Source: JANPIX01 sp031425195 (GTDB lineage Bacteria > Pseudomonadota > Alphaproteobacteria > Rhodobacterales > Rhodobacteraceae). Taken from it: DNA of 64,000 bases. Position numbers and translations under genes: made by a program. Position 1 is the stretch's first letter. The number at the start of each line of letters is the position of its first letter. Below the pieces are notes generated by a model, which saw nothing but the letters and a program-made list of their open reading frames with translations, made no database searches and was not told the origin of the DNA. The stretch is taken from the NCBI GenBank assembly GCA_031425195.1, contig JANPIX010000026.1, positions 124,001 through 188,000 on the forward strand. The letters are read 5' to 3'. Positions 1 through 8,865 of the stretch are shown here, piece after piece.

Positions 1-39
1 TATGCGGGCGCGATAACGAGGGGGAACAGAAGGAATGTG

Positions 40-477
40 ATGATCGTGACCCACCCCCCCTTCAGTCTGGTCGGGATCGACCATGTGGTTTTTCTGGTGG
101 ATGACATGCCGCGCGCCCTTCGGTTCTATGCCGAAGTGCTGGGCTGTGTGCCGGGGTATTCCTACCCCGCGCTGGGGATGGAGCAGGTGTGGTGCGGTTC
201 GGCGCTGATCGTGTTGTGGGACACGACGCATCCCGGGGCACGGTCTGCGGTGCCGCCGGTGGCGGGCGGGCGCAATGTCGATCACGTCTGCATCGCGACA
301 AGCCCGTTCGACCCCGCCGACATGCGCGCCCATCTGGCGCTGCTGGGCGTGGAGATTTTGCGCGAGGCGGTGCATGGCGGGGCGCGGGGCATGGGTCATT
401 CGTTCTATATCCGCGACCCGTTCGGGAACACGCTGGAGATCAAGGGCCCGGCGGAATACGCGGACGGGCGCGGATGA
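40..477 (+). CDS. VOC family (glyoxalase/dioxygenase fold) protein
   Basis: Small single-domain protein of the vicinal oxygen chelate superfamily. Its two beta-alpha-beta-beta-beta halves start at GIDHVVFLVDDM (about residues 13-24) and NVDHVCIATSPF (about 80-91). The His of each IDHVV/VDHVC motif and the Glu of FGNTLEIKGP near the C-terminus are the usual metal ligands, so a metal-dependent enzyme of glyoxalase, dioxygenase or resistance type is expected; the substrate cannot be told. The ATG at 40 is preferred over an in-frame GTG at 37 because an AAGGA motif lies 5 bases upstream of it. The 39 bases before it hold nothing recognisable. It stands alone before the ABC-F gene. Confidence 0.8.
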   Translation: MIVTHPPFSLVGIDHVVFLVDDMPRALRFYAEVLGCVPGYSYPALGMEQVWCGSALIVLWDTTHPGARSAVPPVAGGRNVDHVCIATSPFDPADMRAHLALLGVEILREAVHGGARGMGHSFYIRDPFGNTLEIKGPAEYADGRG

Positions 478-556
478 ACCTGCATCGCCGATTTTGGCGC
501 GATTTTCGGGGCCGTTCGCATTGACCTTGGCGTTATGATCCGGCAAGCCCCCGGTC

Positions 557-2413
557 ATGTTACATATATCCGACATCACCTATTCCGTTGAAGGCCGCCC
601 CCTGTTCGAAGGGGCGTCGGCCACCATTCCCACAGGTCACAAGGTTGGCCTTGTGGGCCGAAACGGCACGGGCAAGACCACGCTGTTTCGCCTGATCAAG
701 GGCGAACTGGCGCTGGAGGGGGGCGAGATCGGCCTGCCCACCCGCGCCAAGATCGGCGGCGTGGCGCAAGAGGTGCCGTCGTCTTCCACGTCGCTGCTGG
801 ACACGGTGCTTCAGGCCGATACCGAACGCGCAGCACTGATGGCCGAGGCGGACATCGCGACCGACCCGCACCGGATTGCCGAAGTGCAGTCACGGCTGGC
901 CGATATCGACGCGTGGTCGGCCGAGGGGCGGGCCAGCGCCATTCTGAAGGGGCTTGGCTTTGACGCCGAGGCGCAACTGCGCCCCTGTTCGGATTTTTCG
1001 GGTGGGTGGCGGATGCGGGTGGCGCTGGCGGGGGTGCTGTTTGCACAGCCCGATTACCTGCTGCTGGACGAGCCGACCAACTATCTGGATCTGGAAGGTG
1101 CGCTGTGGCTTGAATCCTATCTGCAGAAATATCCGCACACGGTGCTGATCATCAGTCACGACCGGGGGCTTTTGAACCGGGCCGTGCAGGGTATTCTGCA
1201 TCTGGACAACAAGAAGCTGACCTATTGGAACGGGCCGTATGACCAGTTCGCCCGCCAGATGGCCGAACGGCGCGCGCTGTTGACGGCCGAGGCGAAAAAG
1301 CAGGACGCGCGCCGCGCGCATCTGCAAAGCTTCGTGGACCGGTTCAAAGCCAAGGCTTCAAAGGCGGTTCAGGCGCAGTCGCGCGTCAAGATGCTGGAAA
1401 AGATGACGACGATCACGGCCCCGGAAGAGGCGAAAAAGCAGGTCTTCACCTTTCCCAAGCCCGAAGAACTGTCGCCGCCGATCATCAACATGGAAAGTGC
1501 CGCCGTGGGCTATGACGGCCCGCCGATCCTGCGCAAGTTGAACCTGCGGATTGATCAGGATGACCGGATCGCCCTTTTGGGCCGCAATGGCGAGGGGAAA
1601 TCCACGCTGTCCAAACTGCTGGCCGAAAAGCTGAAACCGATGGAGGGGCGGATCACGCGCCATTCCAAGTTGCGCATCGGGTATTTCGCGCAGCATCAGG
1701 TGGACGAGTTGTACATCGACGAGACGCCGCTGCAGCATCTGCAGCGCCTGCGCCCGGCGGAAGGTCAGGCGCGGCTGCGCGCACGGCTGGCGGGCTTCGG
1801 GTTGGGCGCGGATCAGGCGGAAACGGTGGTCGGGCGGTTGTCGGGCGGGCAGAAGGCGCGGTTGTCGCTGTTGCTCGCCACCATCGACGCGCCGCATCTG
1901 TTGATTCTGGACGAACCGACCAACCACCTCGACATGGAAAGCCGCGAGGCGCTGGTCGAGGCACTGACGGAATACGCAGGCGCCGTGATCCTTGTGAGCC
2001 ATGACATGCACCTTCTGGGGCTGGTGGCGGACCGTCTTTGGCTGGTGAAGGGCGGCGTGGTGCAGCCTTATGGCGCAGATCTGGAAACCTACCGCAAGCA
2101 GCTTTTGGCGGGCGATGAGGATGTAAAGATCGCGGCGCAACCCGTTGTCAAAGTGAAGAAAGTCAGCCGCGAGGAAACGCTGGCATTGAAGGCCGAAGTG
2201 CGCAAATGCGAAGAAAGGCTTGAGAAGCTGAACGATATGCGCAACCGTCTGGCGACCAAACTGGCTGATCCGGCATTGTACGAGGACGGGCGCGTGGGCG
2301 AACTGGAAACCTGGAACAAGAAATACGCCGAGATCATGGAAGGTCTGGACCGGGCCGAGGCGATGTGGCTGGCCGCACAGGGCAAGCTGGAAGCCGCGAT
2401 GGCCACGGCGTGA
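557..2413 (+). CDS. ABC-F family ATPase (YheS-like)
   Basis: Soluble duplicated ABC ATPase of 618 residues with no membrane segments, the pattern of ABC-F translation factors that act at the ribosomal E site. The first half has Walker A GRNGTGKTT (about residues 34-42), signature SGGWRMRVAL and Walker B YLLLDEPTNYLD. A charged interdomain linker (about 230-310) follows, then the second half with GRNGEGKST, LSGGQKARLSL and LLILDEPTNHLD. A C-terminal charged, probably coiled-coil tail (about 540-610) fits YheS rather than EttA. It overlaps the next gene by one base (TGATG), so the two are probably co-translated. Uup is the second ABC-F protein of the window. Confidence 0.9.
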   Translation: MLHISDITYSVEGRPLFEGASATIPTGHKVGLVGRNGTGKTTLFRLIKGELALEGGEIGLPTRAKIGGVAQEVPSSSTSLLDTVLQADTERAALMAEADIATDPHRIAEVQSRLADIDAWSAEGRASAILKGLGFDAEAQLRPCSDFSGGWRMRVALAGVLFAQPDYLLLDEPTNYLDLEGALWLESYLQKYPHTVLIISHDRGLLNRAVQGILHLDNKKLTYWNGPYDQFARQMAERRALLTAEAKKQDARRAHLQSFVDRFKAKASKAVQAQSRVKMLEKMTTITAPEEAKKQVFTFPKPEELSPPIINMESAAVGYDGPPILRKLNLRIDQDDRIALLGRNGEGKSTLSKLLAEKLKPMEGRITRHSKLRIGYFAQHQVDELYIDETPLQHLQRLRPAEGQARLRARLAGFGLGADQAETVVGRLSGGQKARLSLLLATIDAPHLLILDEPTNHLDMESREALVEALTEYAGAVILVSHDMHLLGLVADRLWLVKGGVVQPYGADLETYRKQLLAGDEDVKIAAQPVVKVKKVSREETLALKAEVRKCEERLEKLNDMRNRLATKLADPALYEDGRVGELETWNKKYAEIMEGLDRAEAMWLAAQGKLEAAMATA

Positions 2414-3030
2414 TGGAAAGCGCCTTTCTGATCACGGCCTTTGCCACCCTGTTCGTGGTGATTGACCCGCCGGGTCTGGTGCCCATGTTCATCGCGCTGA
2501 CGCAGGGCATGGGGCCGGAGCAAAGGCGCACGATTGCCTTGCGGGGCTGTGTGATTGCGGCGGTGATGCTGACGGTGTTTGCCCTGCTGGGCGAGGCGGT
2601 GTTGGGGTTCATCGGGATTTCAATGTCGGCGTTTCGCATCGCGGGCGGGCTTTTGCTGTTTCTGACCGCACTCGACATGTTGTTCGAGCGTCGCACGCAG
2701 CGGCGTGAGGGGCAGCACGCCGAACCCGACCATGACCCGTCGGTGTTTCCGCTGGCCACCCCCCTGATTGCCGGGCCGGGGGCGATTGCGTCGATGATAC
2801 TGCTGGTGGGCCAGTCCGGCCCGGGATGGGCGGGGACGATTGCGGTGATTGCCCTGATGCTTGCCATGGTGGCGGTGACCTACCTGTTCCTTCTGGCCTC
2901 GCCCCCAATCGAGCGGATGCTGGGCCGGACGGGAACCATCGTGATCACGCGGTTGCTGGGGATGTTGCTTGCGGCCTTGTCGGTGCAATTCGTGATCGAC
3001 GGCGTCAAGGGCGCGGGGCTGATCGGCTAG
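2413..3030 (+). CDS. MarC family integral membrane protein
   Basis: Predicted six-helix inner-membrane protein of the MarC/UPF0056 family, about 205 residues, the usual length. It begins MESAFLITAFATLFVVIDPPG, whose IDPPG motif in the first helix is typical of the family. A second conserved patch, PLATPLIAGPGAIAS, lies near residue 110. The family was once linked to multiple antibiotic resistance but its transport substrate is not established. An upstream in-frame start at 2365 would lie inside the ABC-F gene; the ATG at 2413 shares a base with the preceding stop and is preferred. Co-transcription with the ABC-F gene is inferred. Confidence 0.87.
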   Translation: MESAFLITAFATLFVVIDPPGLVPMFIALTQGMGPEQRRTIALRGCVIAAVMLTVFALLGEAVLGFIGISMSAFRIAGGLLLFLTALDMLFERRTQRREGQHAEPDHDPSVFPLATPLIAGPGAIASMILLVGQSGPGWAGTIAVIALMLAMVAVTYLFLLASPPIERMLGRTGTIVITRLLGMLLAALSVQFVIDGVKGAGLIG

Positions 3031-3093
3031 GCGGGCGGTTGTTTCGACGCGGCGCGCCCCCTACATTCCGGTCGTCAAGGAGCGGATACCCAG

Positions 3094-3666
3094 ATGGACA
3101 GTGAAACGATGGCGCGGCTTGGCTATCTGGCCATTCTGCTGGTTGCGGTTGGCGGTTGGGTGGTGATCGAATACCGGGGCCGGATGGGCACCGCGATGCG
3201 CACGATGATTGCCTGGGGTCTGATCTTTGGCGGGGTCGCGGCGGGGTATGCGCTGTGGAACGATATCCGGCGCGACAGTTTCGTGATCCAGTCCGCCGAT
3301 GGAAACGAGATCACCGTGCCACGGGCGGGCGACGGGCATTACTACATCACCCTGACGATGGACGGCCAGCCGATCGAGTTCATGGCCGATACGGGCGCTT
3401 CCAATGTGGTGATGACCAAGGAAGACGCGGCCCGCGTGGGGATCGACGTGGGAAGTCTGATGTTTCTGGGACAGGCGCAGACCGCCAATGGCACGGTTCG
3501 CACCGCGCGCACGCGGGTGGACAATGTGACGCTTGGGCCGTTTACCGATGAACGGCTGACCGTCTGGGTGAATGACGGCGATCTGGGCATATCGCTGCTG
3601 GGAATGGATTATCTGGGGCGGTTCCGCATCCAGATCGACGGCAACGAAATGGTGCTGAGCCGGTAG
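3094..3666 (+). CDS. TIGR02281-type clan AA retropepsin-like aspartic protease
   Basis: Membrane-anchored protein of 190 residues. A hydrophobic N-terminal segment (about residues 6-25) and a second one (about 35-52) precede a single retropepsin-like domain. The catalytic motif FMADTGASNVV lies near residue 103. With one Asp-Thr-Gly-Ala motif it would need to dimerise, as retropepsins do. The C-terminal LLGMDYLGRFRI patch is the usual second family landmark. The domain probably faces the periplasm. Substrates are unknown. An SD-like AAGGAG precedes the ATG. It converges on the RTX gene with only 3 bases between the two stop codons. Confidence 0.85.
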   Translation: MDSETMARLGYLAILLVAVGGWVVIEYRGRMGTAMRTMIAWGLIFGGVAAGYALWNDIRRDSFVIQSADGNEITVPRAGDGHYYITLTMDGQPIEFMADTGASNVVMTKEDAARVGIDVGSLMFLGQAQTANGTVRTARTRVDNVTLGPFTDERLTVWVNDGDLGISLLGMDYLGRFRIQIDGNEMVLSR

Positions 3667-3669
3667 CCG

Positions 3670-4914
3670 TCAGAATATCTGGATATCGTTGGCCGATACG
3701 ACTGCCCCGCCCTGCAGATCGGCGATCAGGGTCAGCCCACCTGCCGCCTTGCCGTTGGCATCAAACCAGAGCGTTCTGTCTGTGGTGCGAAAGATGAAAC
3801 GGTCATTCGCGTCCTGCGCGTGGTTGTCGGCACGCGTGCGGAATTGCGAAGGATCAGGGGCGTCTGTCAGGCCAAAGCTGCTGCCCTTGAGATAGAACAG
3901 GTCGTCACTGGAAAAATCGGTGATGATGTCGTCACCTTCGGCACGCGTCCGGTACAGGAAAGCGTCGCCGTCGCTTCCTCCTGTCAGTGTGTCACGGCCC
4001 GCACCACCATAAAGCTCGTCGCCATTGGCCCCGCCGTGCAGGCGGTCAGCGCCACCGCCGCCATAAAGTGCTTCGGCCGCCGCACCGCCGAAAAGGCGAT
4101 CCGTCCCGCGCGGCGCGCCCAGCACGACCTCGATATTGGCATAGGTGTCGCCTCTTGCGACACCGGTGTTGCGACCCGTGCCGTCCAGATGCACGGTCAC
4201 ACCATTGGTCTTGCGAAAATCGAGCGTATCGATGTCGTCGCTGCCATCAAACATTTCGGCAGAAGCGCCGGGGACAAAGCGGTCAAACCCCCCGCCGCCG
4301 TTTACCACACCGGTGACCTTGCCGCCGCGACCGTCATACACGTCATTGCCCGCGAACATAATCACGCGCCCGTCCATCCTGCCTTCGTTGCGCACAATGT
4401 CGTTCCCCGTGTCGCCGAAAAAGGCATAGGTCGATGCCTTGATCAGGCCGGTATTGTGCACGTTTCCGGAAATGCCGCCGTTGATTTCGATTGCCGTTTC
4501 CTTGAACGCGCGGATCGTGCCGGAATTTTCCAGATCATACCCGTCGCCGGACGTGAGCCCATTGAAACCGACTGCTTCATACACGCTTTCAATGCGGCCG
4601 CGGTTGATCAACACCGGGTTCAGCCCGTAAAGCAGCACTCCTATCGATCCGGTGACCGAACCTGACGCGGCGATGACCAGTTTTTCGTTTGTATCCGCAA
4701 AGTTGTTGCCCAGTTGAACCGCAGGGGCAATTTCGCCACCACCGATGACCCGGCCAAGGATGGTGGCGATGTGACCGGGACCGGACCCGTAAATGGCAGT
4801 CGCGTCATTCGACCATACAGTAATGCCCTGGTTGACGCGGACATCATCACTTCCGGCAAGATTGACCTGTATGCCCGAGCCGACCGTGTCATCCTGAATG
4901 ACTTGAAGTGGCAT
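3670..4914 (-). CDS. RTX calcium-binding protein with N-terminal beta-solenoid-like repeats
   Basis: Secreted-type protein of about 414 residues without an N-terminal signal peptide. Residues about 60-190 carry loose Asn-x-Gly repeats (LINRGRIES, LENSGTIRA, VHNTGLIKA, VRNEGRMDG) like the rungs of autotransporter beta-solenoids. Residues about 265-330 hold RTX nonapeptides of the GGxGxDxL type (YGGGGADRL, YGGAGRDTL), which bind calcium. The C-terminus (SANDIQIF) resembles type I secretion signals of serralysin-type proteins. No HlyB/HlyD/TolC genes are nearby, so the exporter must lie elsewhere. The ATG at 4914 is chosen over an in-frame start at 4965 because the extra residues look like non-coding sequence. 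Function (adhesion, matrix, enzyme) is unknown. Confidence 0.83.
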   Translation of the reverse strand: MPLQVIQDDTVGSGIQVNLAGSDDVRVNQGITVWSNDATAIYGSGPGHIATILGRVIGGGEIAPAVQLGNNFADTNEKLVIAASGSVTGSIGVLLYGLNPVLINRGRIESVYEAVGFNGLTSGDGYDLENSGTIRAFKETAIEINGGISGNVHNTGLIKASTYAFFGDTGNDIVRNEGRMDGRVIMFAGNDVYDGRGGKVTGVVNGGGGFDRFVPGASAEMFDGSDDIDTLDFRKTNGVTVHLDGTGRNTGVARGDTYANIEVVLGAPRGTDRLFGGAAAEALYGGGGADRLHGGANGDELYGGAGRDTLTGGSDGDAFLYRTRAEGDDIITDFSSDDLFYLKGSSFGLTDAPDPSQFRTRADNHAQDANDRFIFRTTDRTLWFDANGKAAGGLTLIADLQGGAVVSANDIQIF

Positions 4915-4998
4915 CGCGGCAATCCTTACCAAAGTGTTGCTGGGCCAATCGGTACGAAAACACAATCCAGAATGACTAGCACGGGCGCGCGAACGTTC

Positions 4999-6612
4999 CT
5001 AGCCGCTGAACGACCCGCGCAGATAATCAACAAGCGCCTGGGTGGAGCCGTCCTTGGCCGACGCATCGGCCTTGCCTTCGAGGATGGGCTGCAGGGCCAA
5101 GGCCAGTTCCTTGCCCAGTTCCACGCCCCATTGATCATAGGAATTGATGCCAAGGATCACGCCTTCGACAAAGACGCGGTGTTCGTAGAGGGCGATGATC
5201 TGGCCCAGAACGAACGGCGTCAGTTGCGGATAGGCGAGCATGGTGGAGGGGCGGTTGCCCGGAAAGACGCGGTGGCGGGACTGACGGTCAAGTTCGGCCC
5301 CCGACAGGCCCTTGCGGGCCATGATGGCGCGCGCCTCGTCCAGCGAGCGGCCTTTCATCAGCGCCTCGGCCTGCGCGAGGCAGTTTGCCACGAGGAGGAG
5401 GTGCTGATGTGCGAGGTCGGGTTCGTGGCCGGTGCGGGCCACCAGAAATTCGCAGGGCACGACACGGGTGCCCTGATGGATCAGCTGGTAGAATGCGTGC
5501 TGGCCATTGGTGCCGGGCTCGCCCCAGACAACGGGGCCAGAGGGCACGGCAAGATCGGCACCGTCCATGGCCACCCGTTTGCCGTTCGATTCCATCTCCA
5601 GCTGTTGCAGATAGGCGGGAAGGCGCGACAAGCGTTGGTCATAGGGCAGGACGGCGCGGGTGGCATAACCGCAGATCTGGTTGTGCCAGATGCCCACGAG
5701 GGCAAGCAGGACCGGCAGGTTCTGTGCAAAAGGAGTGTCGCGGAAATGCGCGTCCATATCCGCGCCGCCCGCCAGAAACGCATCGAAATCGGCGGGGCCC
5801 ACGGCAATCATCAGGGCAAGGCCGATCGGCCCCCACATGGAATAGCGCCCGCCGACCCAATCTTCGAACCCGAACACGCGTGAGGCATCAATCCCAAAGG
5901 CGGCGGTCTTGTCGGCGGCGGTGGACACGGCGGCGAACTGCGCGCCGGGGTCTGTCACCCGGGCCGCCATCCAGTCACGCGCGGTCTGGGCGTTGGTCAT
6001 GGTTTCGATGGTGGTAAAGGTTTTGGAGGCGACGATCACCAGTGTGGTTTGCGGGTTCAGCGTGGCCAGAGTGTCGGCGATATGCGCCCCGTCAACATTG
6101 CTGACAAAGTGGCAGCGCGGGCCGTCGTGGAAGGGGGCGAGTGCCAGTGTGGCCATGGCAGGGCCAAGGTCTGACCCGCCGATGCCGATGTTGACGACGT
6201 CGGTGATCGGCCCGCCCTGCCCCTGAAACGCGCCCGACCGCACGGCATTGGCAAAGGTGGCAAGCCGTGCATGGGTGGCGCGCAGATCGGGCGTGACATC
6301 GCGGCCATCGACAATCACGGGCGTGGTCATGTTGCGCAAGGCGGTGTGAAGGACGGCGCGGCCTTCGGTTTCGTTGATCTTTTCGCCCGAGAACATGGCC
6401 TGCCGCTTGGCCGCGACGCCCGATGTTTCGGCGAGGGTCAAAAGCAGGTTCAGGCCCGTCTCATCCAGATTGGTTTTGGAGTAATCGAACAGCATGGCCC
6501 CGTTTCGGGCGGAAAACCGGGCGGCGCGGGTCTGATCCTGAAACAGCGACAGGATGGCACGGTCGTTGATGGCTGCGTGATGGGTGCGAAGGGCATTCCA
6601 GTTTGGGTTCAT
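4999..6612 (-). CDS. pgi: Glucose-6-phosphate isomerase
   Basis: Interconverts glucose 6-phosphate and fructose 6-phosphate in the cytoplasm. The 537-residue length is normal. Landmarks include the phosphate/sugar-binding stretch IGIGGSDLGP (about residues 143-152), the family signature around GGRYSMWGPIGL (about 254-265), MESNGKRVAMDG, and the late region YDQWGVELGK with its catalytic lysine. It is the last gene of the leftward zwf-pgl-pgi operon, 4 bases after pgl. The grouping couples hexose isomerisation to the oxidative branch feeding the Entner-Doudoroff or pentose phosphate route; edd and eda are not in the window. Confidence 0.97.
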   Translation of the reverse strand: MNPNWNALRTHHAAINDRAILSLFQDQTRAARFSARNGAMLFDYSKTNLDETGLNLLLTLAETSGVAAKRQAMFSGEKINETEGRAVLHTALRNMTTPVIVDGRDVTPDLRATHARLATFANAVRSGAFQGQGGPITDVVNIGIGGSDLGPAMATLALAPFHDGPRCHFVSNVDGAHIADTLATLNPQTTLVIVASKTFTTIETMTNAQTARDWMAARVTDPGAQFAAVSTAADKTAAFGIDASRVFGFEDWVGGRYSMWGPIGLALMIAVGPADFDAFLAGGADMDAHFRDTPFAQNLPVLLALVGIWHNQICGYATRAVLPYDQRLSRLPAYLQQLEMESNGKRVAMDGADLAVPSGPVVWGEPGTNGQHAFYQLIHQGTRVVPCEFLVARTGHEPDLAHQHLLLVANCLAQAEALMKGRSLDEARAIMARKGLSGAELDRQSRHRVFPGNRPSTMLAYPQLTPFVLGQIIALYEHRVFVEGVILGINSYDQWGVELGKELALALQPILEGKADASAKDGSTQALVDYLRGSFSG

Positions 6613-6616
6613 GTGG

Positions 6617-7288
6617 CTACTCCGCCCAATGCACGGTTGCGTTGTCGAGGATCACGCGGACCGGAGCCTCGGCCTGTGTCAGGCCTGCCGCCCGGTCAAG
6701 CGCCGCGCGCTTTTCGGGGCCGGTGATCACGAGATGGGTATAAAGCGCGCCGCGCAGGACAGGTGCCGTCAGGGTGATGCGCGGTTCGCCCGCCGCTTCG
6801 GCGCGCAGGGCCATGACAACGGGGGCGGTGGAAGACAGGGCGATGTCAAGAAGATCGGCCCCGGGAAACAAGCTGGCGGTGTGCATGTCGGCCCCCATGC
6901 CCACCAGCAGAACCGAGATCGGCAGATAGGGCGTGATGCCCTGCGCCAGTTCGTCAAGCCTGTCTTCGGGATGGGGCGCATCGGCGTAAAGCGGCACGAG
7001 CGTGGCCCCCGCCGCACGGCTGTGCAACAGGCGTTGGCGCAGAAGGCGGGTGTTGGAACGGGGGTGATCTTCGGGAACCCAGCGTTCATCGTTCAGCAGG
7101 ACGGCGATATTGGCCCAATCCAGATCGACGCCCGCCAGCGTATCAAAGATGGCCCCGGGTGTGGTGCCGCCCGGCACGCACAGCGTGGCTTTGCCTTCAC
7201 GGCGCAAAATCTCGCCCAGTTGGCCCGCGATGATGTTTGCCAGCGACAGCATCATCATTTCGCGGTCTGGATATTCCTGAAGGTTCAT
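6617..7288 (-). CDS. pgl: 6-phosphogluconolactonase
   Basis: Hydrolyses 6-phosphogluconolactone to 6-phosphogluconate. The protein is 223 residues long, of the NagB/DevB fold. The motif CVPGGTTPGAIFDTL (about residues 37-51) is the sugar-phosphate loop, followed by NDERWVPEDHPRSN (about 67-80) and a conserved LLVGMGADMHTASLFPG (about 125-141) holding the His of the active site. The ATG overlaps the zwf stop by 4 bases (ATGA), so translational coupling is likely. It sits between zwf and pgi, the product-to-substrate order of the pathway. Confidence 0.95.
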   Translation of the reverse strand: MNLQEYPDREMMMLSLANIIAGQLGEILRREGKATLCVPGGTTPGAIFDTLAGVDLDWANIAVLLNDERWVPEDHPRSNTRLLRQRLLHSRAAGATLVPLYADAPHPEDRLDELAQGITPYLPISVLLVGMGADMHTASLFPGADLLDIALSSTAPVVMALRAEAAGEPRITLTAPVLRGALYTHLVITGPEKRAALDRAAGLTQAEAPVRVILDNATVHWAE

Positions 7289-8739
7289 TCCTTGATTTCC
7301 CGCCAGCGCCGCCCATCGCGGTGCATCAGCATCAACGCATCCTCGGGGCCTGAAGATCCCGGATCATATCCTTGCGGCCGTTCGCTGCGCTGTTCCCATC
7401 CCTGAATGATCGGGTCAGCCCAGGCCCAGGCGGCCTCCACCTCGTCGCCGCGCATGAACAGGGTCTGGTTGCCGCGGATCACGTCCATGATCAGACGTTC
7501 GTAGGCGTCGGGAATATCGGCCCCGTCTTCTCCCAAGGCGTCCGCAAAGCTCATGTCCAGGGGAACCTGCGTCAGGCGCATGCCACCCGGCCCCGGTTCC
7601 TTGATCATCATCATCAGGTTCATGCCTTCGTTGGGTTGAAGGCGGATCACCAGCACGTTTTCGCGCCAGCCGTCGGCATCGTCAAAGATGGAATGCGGCG
7701 GTTCCTTGAAGGTGATCGCGATTTCCGAGGTCCGCCCGCGCAGGCGTTTGCCGGTTCGCAGATAAAACGGCGTGCCGTTCCAGCGCCAGTTTGACACGTT
7801 GACCTTGAGCGCCACATAGCTTTCGGTGCGGCTGGCCGGGTTCTGGCTGTGTTCGATGTAACCGCCCTGCCCGCCCCCGGCGACGTACTGCCCGCGCACG
7901 ATGTCGGACGGTTGAACCGGGTCGAGCGCGCGGATCACCTTGAGCTTTTCATCGCGCACGGCGTTCGGATCAAAGTGATAGGGCGGTTCCATCGCGATCA
8001 GGCACAACAGTTGCATCAGGTGATTCTGGACCATGTCGCGCATCGCACCCGATTTGTCGTAATAGGCACCCCGCCCGTCGACGCCCACGGTTTCGGCCAC
8101 GGTGATCTGCACGTGGTCGATGTATTCCGATTTCCACAGAGGTTCGAACAGGATGTTGGCAAAGCGCACGGCCATCAGGTTCTGCACGGTTTCCTTGCCG
8201 AGGTAATGGTCGATCCGGTAAATCTGTTCTTCGTGGAAATGCTGCGCCAGAACGGCGTTGAGGGCACGGGCCGAAGCAAGATCGCGGCCAAAGGGCTTTT
8301 CCACCACGATGCGTGAGCGGGCATCGGCGATGCCGTGGCGGTGAAGACGTTCTGCCAGTTCACCGAACAGCGACGGCGCGACAGAGAAATAGAAGGCCTT
8401 GATGACATCGGGGCGGACCAGTTCGCGCAGGGCGGACCACCCGCCATCGCCCGTGGCGTCGATGGCGACATAGGAAATACGGTCAAGGAACTGTGCGATG
8501 ACCGCCTTGTCCTGTTTGTCCTTGCCGACGAATTCGGCAATCGCGCCCGCCGCCATGTCGCGGTAGGCGGCATTGTCCATTTCCGATCGCGCGGCCCCGA
8601 TGATGCTGCTGTCGGGGGTCATCTGGCCGGACAGGAACCGGCGATACAGCCCCGGCAGGATCTTGCGGCGGGCAAGGTCGCCCGTGCCGCCGAAAATGAC
8701 CAAGTCAAACGGTTCGACCGGGATGACGCGCGAAACCAT
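7285..8739 (-). CDS. zwf: Glucose-6-phosphate 1-dehydrogenase
   Basis: Oxidises glucose 6-phosphate to 6-phosphogluconolactone with NADP+ (or NAD+). The protein is 484 residues, of usual length. The Rossmann motif FGGTGDLARRK is at about residues 14-24, and the active-site signature RIDHYLGKETVQN at about 173-185 includes the catalytic His/Lys region. An AAGGAA ribosome site precedes the ATG by a good distance. It is the promoter-proximal gene of zwf-pgl-pgi. A 14-base palindrome with the centre TTAGCGCTAA lies 45-58 bases upstream and probably carries a sugar-responsive repressor. Confidence 0.97.
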   Translation of the reverse strand: MVSRVIPVEPFDLVIFGGTGDLARRKILPGLYRRFLSGQMTPDSSIIGAARSEMDNAAYRDMAAGAIAEFVGKDKQDKAVIAQFLDRISYVAIDATGDGGWSALRELVRPDVIKAFYFSVAPSLFGELAERLHRHGIADARSRIVVEKPFGRDLASARALNAVLAQHFHEEQIYRIDHYLGKETVQNLMAVRFANILFEPLWKSEYIDHVQITVAETVGVDGRGAYYDKSGAMRDMVQNHLMQLLCLIAMEPPYHFDPNAVRDEKLKVIRALDPVQPSDIVRGQYVAGGGQGGYIEHSQNPASRTESYVALKVNVSNWRWNGTPFYLRTGKRLRGRTSEIAITFKEPPHSIFDDADGWRENVLVIRLQPNEGMNLMMMIKEPGPGGMRLTQVPLDMSFADALGEDGADIPDAYERLIMDVIRGNQTLFMRGDEVEAAWAWADPIIQGWEQRSERPQGYDPGSSGPEDALMLMHRDGRRWREIKE

Positions 8740-8768
8740 CAGATATTCCTTTCCGCCCGATGCGCCAC

Positions 8769-8797
8769 GGGGTGTTCACCCCTCGTTAGCGCTAACG
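8769..8797. promoter_or_regulatory. Two adjacent palindromes upstream of zwf; LacI-type operator
   Basis: 8784-8797 is a perfect 14-base palindrome, CGTTAGCGCTAACG. Its central dyad matches the general shape of LacI-family operators (inverted half sites with a central CG or GC). One base to the left, 8769-8782 is a second dyad, GGGGTG-TT-CACCCC. A weak sigma-70-like pair on the minus strand, TTGCCA with TAGACT 15 bases apart, lies further upstream (about 8826-8852). That would put the palindromes downstream of the start site, where a repressor would block elongation. No lacI-type gene is in the window, so the regulator would act in trans. Confidence 0.6.
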
Positions 8798-8865
8798 CGC
8801 GACGCTTAGACCTGTGCTGGGGAAAAGTCTAGCATTGCCGACCGTTTGGCAACCGTCCTGCGTGA

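Noticed and set aside
4714..5883. 389-residue plus-strand frame opposite pgi and the start of the RTX gene
   Set aside because: It is antisense to two clear genes and shows no conserved motif.
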